A DNA stretch of 64,000 bases from positions 154,369-218,368 of the forward strand of contig CAYSOF010000010.1 of the NCBI GenBank assembly GCA_964432595.1, given 5' to 3'. Position 1 is the stretch's first letter, and each line of letters opens with the position of its first letter. Positions 58,521 through 64,000 of this stretch are shown piece by piece. This stretch comes from DASYLJ01 sp964432595 (GTDB lineage Bacteria > Desulfobacterota > Binatia > DP-6). Position numbers and translations under genes: made by a program. The notes below the pieces were generated by a model. That model made no database searches. It saw nothing but the letters and a program-made list of their open reading frames with translations, and had not been told where the DNA came from.

Positions 58521-61496
58521 ATGATCAGTCGCGGTTCGGAATGGCACCGGTGGGAGCCGCATATCCACGCACCCGGCACGATCCTCAACAATCAGTTCGG
58601 TGCGGCCGATCCCTGGGAGCCCTATCTGACGACGCTGGAAGGCCTGACGCCGAAGATCGAGGCGATCGCTGTCACCGACTACTACGTTACCGATAGCTAC
58701 CAGGAATTCATCAAGCATAAGGCCGCCGGCCGGTTGCCCGGCGTGATGCTGCTCTTCCCGAACATCGAGCTGCGCCTCGATGTGGCCGCGAAGTCCGGCT
58801 TCGTGAACGTCCACATGCTGGTCAGCCCCGAGGATCCCGACCACCTGTCCGAGGTGAAGCGCATCCTCAAACGCCTGCAGTTTCACGCGTTCGACGACCG
58901 CTTCGACTGCACACGCGAGGAGCTGATCAAGCTGGGAAAGCGTGCCGACCCGACAATCACCGATGACGGCGCCGCGCTCCGACACGGTGCGACGCAGTTC
59001 AAAGTTAACTTTGATCAACTGCGCAAGGTCATCGGCGAAAGCGAATGGGCGAGGAAGAACATCTTGATCGCCGTCGCCGGCGGCACCGGGGATGGCACGT
59101 CTGGCATGCGCCAGGCCGCCGACGCTACCGTCCGCCAGGAGATCGAGAAGTTCGCCCACATCATTTTCTCGAGCAGTCCTGCACAGCGCGAATTCTGGAT
59201 CGGCCAGCGCAGCGCCACGGTCGCGGAGCTGCGCGCACGATATGGCGGGTGCAAGCCTTGTCTCCACGGCAGCGACTCCCATGACCAGGAATCCGTGGGC
59301 CAGCCCGTCGATAGTCGCTTGTCATGGATCAAGGGCGCCCTGGAGTTCGAGGCCCTCCGTCAGGCTTGCATCGACCCAGAGAGCCGCGCCTTTGTCGGCG
59401 AACAGCCGCCCCCCTCGGCCATGCCGTCGCAGGTCATCTCGCACGTCAGGATTGGCGATGCCGATTGGGCCACTACACCCGATGTCCCTCTCAATCCCGG
59501 CCTTGTAGCCATCATCGGCGCGCGCGGATCGGGAAAGACGGCCCTGGTCGACGTGATCGCCGCAGGCTGCGACGCGATCACGCCCGCCGGCTGGGATGCG
59601 GACGAGAACATAAGCCCATCTTTCCTGGCTCGAGCGCGCACTCTCATCGGCAATGCGACGGCGACACTGATTTGGGGCGGCGGCGCCACGGTCACGCGCT
59701 CACTCGATGGCAGCGACGCCAACCATCCTGAGGCGTTCCCGCGTGCCAGGTATCTGTCCCAGCAGTTCGTCGAGGAGCTCTGCTCGGCGAAGGGTGTCTC
59801 CGATGGCTTAGTCGACGAGATCGAGCGCGTGATCTTCGAATCACATTCACAGGACGATCGAGAAGGGGCGCTCGATTTCGCCGAGCTGCGCGACCAGCAG
59901 ACCTCACGGTTCCAGCAGGCGCGCGAGCGCGAAGCGGAGGCGATCGCCGACATCTCGGAACGCATCGCCACCGAGTTCGAGAAAGAGACTCTTGTCGCCA
60001 GCCTGGCAACGCAGGTCGATCAGAAGAAGAAGCTGATCATGGGTTACACGGCCGATCGTGCGAAGCTCGTCGTCAAGGGCACCGAAGCACAGGTGGCCCG
60101 ACACACCCAGCTCAGCGAGGCGGCTCAGAACCTTCGCAACAAGATACAGGCCTTCGGGAACCAGCGCCGCACCTTCGTCGCCCTGCAGGACGAAGTTCGC
60201 AGCATGCGCGCTACGGGAGCTCCGGAACAGCTGCGCCAAGCCCAGGCACGACATGGGAACAGCGGCTTGAACGCGCAGCAGTGGGACGAGTTCTTGCTGA
60301 TCTACAAGGGCGACGTAGACAAGAGCCTGGCGGCCTACATCGAGTGGGCGGATAACGAAATCCGCAAGCTGAACGGCATTGCGCCGCCGACCGGCGATCC
60401 GAACGTCCCGCTGATCCCCGACAACGCGGATGTCTCGACGCTACCGCTCGCGCCCATCGCTGCCGAAGTGACTCGCCTCGAAGCGTTGTTCAGCGCCGAC
60501 AAGATCGTCCGCGATCAGTATGCAGCACTGACCCGCCGCATCGCGCTGGAGAATTCGGCGCTGCAGGCCCTCGAAGTCCGGCTCGCCGACGCGCAAGGCG
60601 CCGCAACCCGCCGGAAGAACCTTCAGACAGAGCGCGATGACACGTATGGCCGCGTCTTCGAGGCTATCATCAGCGAGCAGAACGCGCTGGCCGGTATGTA
60701 TGCGCCACTGATGGCGCGGCTTGCGGCGTCATCGGGCACGCTCAAGAAGCTCAACTTCTCGGTTCGGAGGATCGCCGACGTCCAAACCTGGGGCTCCTTT
60801 GCCGAGGAGCAACTTCTCGACCGGCGCAAGGCCGGCCCCTTCTACGGCCGTGGCTCGCTGATTGGCGTCGCGAACGTGGCTCTCAAACCCGCGTGGGAAA
60901 CGGGCTCGGCGGCCGACGTTCAGGCCGCCATGACAGCTTTCATGGCGAAGTATCTGAAGGACCTGCTGTCCCATGCGCCTTATGCACCAACGCAGCAGGT
61001 CGAATTCCGAGACTGGTCGAAGCAGTTCGCGCATTGGATCTTCGGCACCGGCCACATCACCGTCCGTTACGAGATCTCCTATGACGGCGTCGATATCCGC
61101 AACCTATCTCCCGGCACGCGGGGCATCGTCTTGTTGCTGTTGTATCTCGCGTTGGACGATTCAGACGATCGGCCTCTGATCATCGACCAGCCCGAGGAAA
61201 ACCTCGATCCGAAGTCTGTCTTTGACGAGCTGGTCGCGCTCTTCACTGCCGCGAAGGCGAAGCGCCAAGTCATCATTGTGACGCACAACGCCAATCTCGT
61301 CATCAACACCGACGCGGATCAGGTCATTGTTGCGGAAGCCGGCCCGCATCCGTCGGGTGGCCTGCCGCCTATCAGCTACATGGCGGGCGGATTGGAGAAT
61401 GTGGGAATCCGCAAGGCCGTCTGCGACATCCTTGAGGGTGGCGAAGCCGCCTTCCGCGAGCGCGCGCGGCGGCTTCGCGTCCGTCTCGATCGATAG
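58521..61496 (+). CDS. PHP-domain/SMC-like ATPase (TrlF-like architecture), probable defence cassette
   Basis: The product is 991 residues. The N-terminal ~300 resemble a PHP phosphoesterase: HRWEPHIHAPG (metal-binding His pair at 14 and 16), IAVTDYY and CLHGSDSHD. The ATPase follows: Walker A GARGSGKT at 333-340, a long coiled-coil middle (about 440-640), signature-like NLSPGTRGI, Walker B LIIDQPEENLDP with Asp889 and VTHNANL. This architecture is the one annotated as TrlF-like and associated with anti-phage loci. Starts at 58473 and 58515 are possible; 58521 is chosen for AAGG seven bases upstream and for family-like MISRGSEW. It is the first integron cassette, unusually long at ~3.2 kb. 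Confidence 0.78.
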   Translation: MISRGSEWHRWEPHIHAPGTILNNQFGAADPWEPYLTTLEGLTPKIEAIAVTDYYVTDSYQEFIKHKAAGRLPGVMLLFPNIELRLDVAAKSGFVNVHMLVSPEDPDHLSEVKRILKRLQFHAFDDRFDCTREELIKLGKRADPTITDDGAALRHGATQFKVNFDQLRKVIGESEWARKNILIAVAGGTGDGTSGMRQAADATVRQEIEKFAHIIFSSSPAQREFWIGQRSATVAELRARYGGCKPCLHGSDSHDQESVGQPVDSRLSWIKGALEFEALRQACIDPESRAFVGEQPPPSAMPSQVISHVRIGDADWATTPDVPLNPGLVAIIGARGSGKTALVDVIAAGCDAITPAGWDADENISPSFLARARTLIGNATATLIWGGGATVTRSLDGSDANHPEAFPRARYLSQQFVEELCSAKGVSDGLVDEIERVIFESHSQDDREGALDFAELRDQQTSRFQQAREREAEAIADISERIATEFEKETLVASLATQVDQKKKLIMGYTADRAKLVVKGTEAQVARHTQLSEAAQNLRNKIQAFGNQRRTFVALQDEVRSMRATGAPEQLRQAQARHGNSGLNAQQWDEFLLIYKGDVDKSLAAYIEWADNEIRKLNGIAPPTGDPNVPLIPDNADVSTLPLAPIAAEVTRLEALFSADKIVRDQYAALTRRIALENSALQALEVRLADAQGAATRRKNLQTERDDTYGRVFEAIISEQNALAGMYAPLMARLAASSGTLKKLNFSVRRIADVQTWGSFAEEQLLDRRKAGPFYGRGSLIGVANVALKPAWETGSAADVQAAMTAFMAKYLKDLLSHAPYAPTQQVEFRDWSKQFAHWIFGTGHITVRYEISYDGVDIRNLSPGTRGIVLLLLYLALDDSDDRPLIIDQPEENLDPKSVFDELVALFTAAKAKRQVIIVTHNANLVINTDADQVIVAEAGPHPSGGLPPISYMAGGLENVGIRKAVCDILEGGEAAFRERARRLRVRLDR

Positions 61497-61587
61497 GTTG
61501 AGAAACGATGGCAGGCCCGTTCCCAACTGCGACACGTTCGCAACGCCCCCGAAAATGCGCATTCTGGATCCTTCAGCTTGCCGTGGG

Positions 61588-61647
61588 GCCTAACACCAGC
61601 ATGCAGCGGACGGCGCTGCGCGCCGCCGCTGATGCTGAGCGTTAGGC
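61588..61647 (+). other. attC site of the ATPase cassette
   Basis: A 60-base site running from GCCTAAC (61588-61594) to GTTAGGC (61641-61647). The inside folds as a stem: AGCAT pairs with ATGCT, CAGCGG with CCGCTG and CGGCGC with GCGCCG, leaving extra G and A bases unpaired, which are the strand-recognition features of attC. Confidence 0.92.
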
Positions 61648-61654
61648 AGCACAG

Positions 61655-62236
61655 ATGACGGACGGTTCAAGGATCACCTTCGAGTTCACGATCGACGAGG
61701 CGCTCGAGGTCCAACGGCAGTTCCTGGAACGCTCTCCGGAAGCCGGATCCTGGCGACGGCGGGAGCAGTGGAAGTTTGCGGGGGGCTTCGCCGTCACGAT
61801 GGGCATCATCGTCGGCATCCTATCGGTTCGGGCTCATCTACCCTTGACCGCGATGACAATCTTTGTCGGTATCGCCGTGCTGCTCGGTCTTCTGCTCGCG
61901 ATTCCGTTCGGCTGGTACTACGATCACCTCGTCAAGCAGCGAACCCGTCGCTTTCTCCTCGAGCAGTATGGTGGAGAAGGGCCGCATCCATGTTCCATCG
62001 AAATCCGACCCGAGGGACTTTGGGTAGCGCAGCGTAGCATCGAGATGACCTTCCCGTGGCGTGAGGCAACCGGAGTCGATGATGCAACGCAGGGAATCAC
62101 GGTGTCGTTCACTGGTGGGCGGGTGCTCGCTCGGAGTCGTGGCTTCGGTTCAGAGCATGAACGCGGTGAGTTCCTTCGTAGGGTTCGGGATATGATGCCT
62201 GCCAGGCCCAAGCAGGAGCCGCAGGGTGCAGCCTAA
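61655..62236 (+). CDS. YcxB-like membrane protein (cassette gene)
   Basis: The product is 193 residues. The N-terminal FEFTIDEALEVQRQFLER is followed by two membrane spans (about 45-63 and 68-88) and a cytosolic beta domain with IEIRPEGLWVAQRSIEMTFP and WREATGVDDATQG, the pattern of YcxB family proteins. The function of that family is unknown. It begins eight bases after the attC core and its TAA stop lies inside the next site (GCCTAAT), a usual arrangement for integron cassette genes. It is less GC-rich than the host genes. Confidence 0.72.
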   Translation: MTDGSRITFEFTIDEALEVQRQFLERSPEAGSWRRREQWKFAGGFAVTMGIIVGILSVRAHLPLTAMTIFVGIAVLLGLLLAIPFGWYYDHLVKQRTRRFLLEQYGGEGPHPCSIEIRPEGLWVAQRSIEMTFPWREATGVDDATQGITVSFTGGRVLARSRGFGSEHERGEFLRRVRDMMPARPKQEPQGAA

Positions 62237-62248
62237 TGTGCGTTAGGC
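62231..62248 (+). other. Minimal 18-base attC-like site
   Basis: GCCTAA-tgtgc-GTTAGGC retains the outer half-sites of an attC with only five bases between GCCTAA and GTTAGGC. The usual stem is missing. It separates the YcxB-like and the next cassette gene and may be a deletion product of a full attC. Confidence 0.65.
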
Positions 62249-62267
62249 TCCTCTCGGAGATCTCTCG

Positions 62268-62894
62268 ATGAGCGCTGGGGAACTCAGCTGGTGGGTCTTG
62301 ACGGTGGCCGTAGCAGTGGGGACCGTCGGTGCGGTGATGGTCGCCCTCTTCGGCGATGCATTCCGGGGAAAGTTCTTTCCCCCACTGTTAAGGATTGACC
62401 TAGCCAACGCTCAGGGTGAAGCGACCCAGGCGAGTGCTGGCGGCGGGACACCCGAACCTGCTCGGTACTATCACGTCCGTGTATGGAACGAGCGGCGGTG
62501 GTCACCCGCGAGCGAAGTGAAGGTCGTGCTTCTCCAAGTGGAGGAGCCTGGACCCAATGGGAATCTGTACGTCGCGTGGACCGGTGACATTCCTCTTGGA
62601 TGGCGGCATCAGGTGTTGTTCCCGATCGAGCGCACCATCGGGGGCGAAACCTTCGTGGACCTTTGCAGCGTCACTCAGGGTGGGCGGCTACGCCTTCACC
62701 CCCTGATTGTTCCTTTCAATCTTACTGTGGAGCGCCTAGCTGCTTGCAGCTTCGTCGTGACGGTACAGGCTCGCGGGAGCGAGGTTGATTCGACTCCGCT
62801 TCGTGTTCGAGTGTCCTGGGATGGAACGTGGGAGCCGGGCACTGTGGAGATGCTTCATCATCTCACGATCGAGCGGCTCGATGCGCAAGCCTAA
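62268..62894 (+). CDS. Hypothetical single-span membrane protein (cassette gene)
   Basis: The product is 208 residues. One N-terminal membrane span (SWWVLTVAVAVGTVGAVMVA) is followed by an all-beta region with YYHVRVWNERRWSPASEVKV and LRVRVSWDGTWEPGTVEML. I do not recognise a named family. Similar single-span proteins with a beta domain occur as integron and defence-island genes. The stop TAA is part of the GCCTAAC half-site of the following attC. The ATG lies 20 bases after the previous site. Confidence 0.65.
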   Translation: MSAGELSWWVLTVAVAVGTVGAVMVALFGDAFRGKFFPPLLRIDLANAQGEATQASAGGGTPEPARYYHVRVWNERRWSPASEVKVVLLQVEEPGPNGNLYVAWTGDIPLGWRHQVLFPIERTIGGETFVDLCSVTQGGRLRLHPLIVPFNLTVERLAACSFVVTVQARGSEVDSTPLRVRVSWDGTWEPGTVEMLHHLTIERLDAQA

Positions 62895-62952
62895 CCCATC
62901 ACTTGCAGCGGACGGCGCTGCGCGCGGCCGCTGAGCCGCCGTGTCGTTAGCG
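62889..62952 (+). other. Degenerate attC site
   Basis: The site is 64 bases, from GCCTAAC (62889-62895) to GTTAGCG (62946-62952); the right core departs from GTTRRRY. The middle shares CAGCGGACGGCGCTGCGCGC with the attC at 61588, showing the related sites typical of a chromosomal array. Confidence 0.75.
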
Positions 62953-62994
62953 AGCGCGGCGAGGCAGGAGTACGGTAGGCAACCGAGGTCCACA

Positions 62995-63234
62995 ATGACG
63001 AAGACACTGGCCAAAGTTGAGGACGATGCGCTCCAGTTGTCTGAGCAGGAGCGAGCCAGGCTCGCGGTTTGGCTCCTGGCAAGCCTCGAAGAGGAAGCCG
63101 AGTCGCCCGAAGAGGTGGAGAAGCTCTGGCTTGCCGAGGCCGAGCAGCGCTTCGAGGAACTTCGAACCGGGACGGTGCGGGGAATCCCGGCGCGTGAAGT
63201 CTTTGCACAACTCAAGGCCAAGCTGCCGTCGTGA
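62995..63234 (+). CDS. Addiction module antitoxin-like protein
   Basis: The product is 79 residues, helical and acidic: ALQLSEQERARLAVWLLASL and EEVEKLWLAEAEQRFEELRT followed by GTVRGIPAREVF. This is the pattern of the putative addiction module component family that precedes ParE/RelE-type toxins. It should bind the toxin and its own promoter. GAGG seven bases before ATG supports the start. The stop overlaps the toxin GTG start (GTGA), the normal coupling for such pairs. Confidence 0.82.
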   Translation: MTKTLAKVEDDALQLSEQERARLAVWLLASLEEEAESPEEVEKLWLAEAEQRFEELRTGTVRGIPAREVFAQLKAKLPS

Positions 63235-63437
63235 AGGCGATTACGTTCCACCCTTCAGCGCGGGCGGAACTTGAAGCGACCGCGGACTTCTATGAAGCGC
63301 GTCTCAGCGGCCTCGGCGTTCGCTTCTTGGCCTCCGTCGAAGACACCGCACTGCGCATTGCTGAATCGCCAGACGCCGGCGCACCGCTGCATGGCGGATT
63401 CCGAAAGCGGTTGGTCGCTGGGCGCTTATGCCGGTGA
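63231..63437 (+). CDS. ParE/RelE-type toxin, C-terminally truncated
   Basis: The product is 68 residues against about 95-100 for the family. The N-terminal helices are present (ITFHPSARAELEATADFYEA, GLGVRFLASVEDTALRI). After HGGFRKRLVAGR, where an RRFPYxVxY-type strand should follow, it runs into LCR and a stop. The C-terminal strands needed for activity are missing. The end overlaps the DUF4160 start by 10 bases and no attC lies between them, suggesting a deletion that joined two cassettes. Probably inactive. Confidence 0.7.
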   Translation: MKAITFHPSARAELEATADFYEARLSGLGVRFLASVEDTALRIAESPDAGAPLHGGFRKRLVAGRLCR

Positions 63438-63688
63438 TCTCGACCTTCTTCGGCATAGTGATTCGCATGTTCTACCAAGAGCACGGCGTGCCTCACTTCC
63501 ATGTGGAGTACCAAGGGCAGCAGGCGACAGTGACTTTCGATGGGAAGGTACTAGCCGGGGCGATTCGTTCACGGACCGCTCTAAGGCTGGTAGAAGAGTG
63601 GGCCAGCCTTCACGGGGCCGACCTCGAAGCGAACTGGAGGCGCGTGCAGGCGGGTGAGCCGCTTGAGAAGATCGCGCCGCTGGATTGA
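63428..63688 (+). CDS. DUF4160 domain protein
   Basis: The product is 86 residues. STFFGIVIRMFYQEHGVPHF is the family's signature start, with the conserved HFHVEYQGQQA next, and ends with a helical LVEEWASLHGADLEANWRRV and GEPLEKIAPL. DUF4160 proteins usually precede a DUF2442 protein and the pair is suspected to act as a toxin-antitoxin or related module; the biochemical role is unknown. ATG lies in the end of the truncated toxin gene. The next gene starts nine bases after the stop. Confidence 0.85.
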   Translation: MPVISTFFGIVIRMFYQEHGVPHFHVEYQGQQATVTFDGKVLAGAIRSRTALRLVEEWASLHGADLEANWRRVQAGEPLEKIAPLD

Positions 63689-63696
63689 GGACAACG

Positions 63697-63948
63697 ATGA
63701 CTTTCTTGCCGAACGTAACAAGAGCAGAGCACCGTGGCGGGTACTCCATCCATCTGACCTTCAACGATGGGCTGGAGGCCGTGGTGGACTTTGCTCCTTG
63801 GCTGAACGGTCCGGTGTTCGAGCCTCTTCGGGACCAAGCCTACTTTGCGCGCTTCTTCATCGAGGGCGGCACGGTGACCTGGCCGAACGGCGCCGACTTC
63901 GCCCCTGAGACTCTCTATGAGCGAGCGAAGTCGAGTGCGGCTGCCTAA
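63697..63948 (+). CDS. DUF2442 domain protein
   Basis: The product is 83 residues. GGYSIHLTFNDGLEAVVDFA, LNGPVFEPLRDQAYFARFFI and TVTWPNGADFAPETLY are classical DUF2442 segments. It pairs with the DUF4160 gene just upstream. ATG at 63697 is preferred because GAGG lies six bases before it; a TTG at 63685 in frame would overlap the previous stop. Its TAA stop is inside the GCCTAAC half-site at 63943. Confidence 0.87.
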   Translation: MTFLPNVTRAEHRGGYSIHLTFNDGLEAVVDFAPWLNGPVFEPLRDQAYFARFFIEGGTVTWPNGADFAPETLYERAKSSAAA

Positions 63949-64000
63949 CCTTGATGTGACAAAAAATCAGGCGGCCAAGAGGCGGTTGAGGCGGCGGAAG
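63943..64000 (+). other. Left half of an attC site at the window edge
   Basis: GCCTAAC (63943-63949) contains the DUF2442 stop as in the other cassettes. What follows (TTGATGTGACAAAAAATCAG and a GGCGG-rich stretch) does not resemble the stem of the other attC sites, and no right core is reached before the window ends. Confidence 0.4.

Larger units (their letters stand above)
57261..64000 (+). mobile_element. Integron with co-oriented integrase and cassette array
   Basis: The element consists of an IntI-type integrase, a single core recombination site (58456-58462) after its 3' end, and at least four cassette-type gene units, all on the plus strand. Full or degenerate attC sites lie at 61588-61647, 62231-62248 and 62889-62952, with a further left half-site at 63943. 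The integrase and cassettes point the same way, unlike class 1 integrons, where they diverge. Cassette DNA is less GC-rich than flanking genes (57% versus 73% in two 60-base lines counted by hand). The right boundary is beyond the window. Confidence 0.85.

Noticed and set aside
1..64000. Many long open frames opposite known genes
   Set aside because: In DNA of this base composition antisense frames stay open by chance; they are Arg/Ala/Pro-rich and match no family pattern.
1..64000. CRISPR arrays, rRNA or tRNA genes
   Set aside because: No regular spaced repeats, cloverleaf-like segments or rRNA-like stretches were noticed by eye; a covariance search would be needed to exclude a tRNA.

Overview
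The window is about 64 kb of very GC-rich chromosome (about 73% in one 60-base line counted by hand near 15,000). Genes are tightly packed, GTG starts are frequent, and stop/start overlaps of the GTGA or ATGA type are common. Several secreted proteins carry short Cys-rich repeats (CGNG...EECDD type) and PQQ-like propellers. This style fits an uncultured deltaproteobacterial-type lineage such as Myxococcota or Binatota; that placement is inference, and no rRNA or tRNA gene was seen to test it.

Bases 492-22537 hold a ribosomal peptide (RiPP) locus. A minus-strand operon (10341 down to 492) encodes an NHLP-type export machine: HlyD-like adaptor, C39-peptidase ABC exporter, second ABC exporter with a long N-terminal region, TolC-like lipoprotein, YhfC-type intramembrane protease and a methyltransferase. 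A consensus-like promoter precedes it. Divergently, a 189-residue precursor with an NHLP-like leader and a 58-residue Thr/Val/Ala/Glu core is followed by a PoyD-type radical SAM epimerase and two B12-type radical SAM C-methyltransferases. The second of these is fused in frame to a MetX-like acyltransferase domain with Cys as nucleophile. The set is proteusin-like (polytheonamide logic). A convergent minus-strand group (uncharacterised protein, terpene-cyclase-like repeat protein, FAD oxidoreductase, secreted beta-helix protein) abuts it and may add tailoring steps.

Bases 22782-42145 are a mixed region: a double-receiver response regulator, acyl-CoA enzymes (CoA-transferase, thioesterase), a degenerate heme-NO-binding-like protein, two paralogous small secreted proteins, a cytochrome P450, a gamma-glutamylcyclotransferase-like protein, a PQQ propeller protein, a giant two-domain glycosyltransferase, a sulfotransferase-TPR protein, then an SGNH hydrolase/HAD/MFS/crotonase/nitroreductase run and an Xaa-Pro aminopeptidase.

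Bases 42223-46120 are a type IV minor pilin operon (GspH/FimT, PilV, PilW, PilX types). It ends at a 40-bp inverted repeat with one mismatch. Bases 46330-57202 carry a YciI protein, a GMC oxidoreductase group, an Hpt protein, a HicB-like antitoxin, a DUF222-HNH nuclease, a secreted hydrolase, an MFS exporter and glgX.

Bases 57261-64000 are an integron. The IntI-type integrase points in the same direction as the cassettes, with a single core site after its 3' end. The cassettes carry a PHP/SMC-like ATPase of the kind linked to phage defence, two membrane-associated unknowns, an addiction module with a truncated ParE-like toxin, and a DUF4160/DUF2442 pair. Clear to degenerate attC sites lie between most of them. 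Cassette DNA is less GC-rich (about 57% in one counted line).
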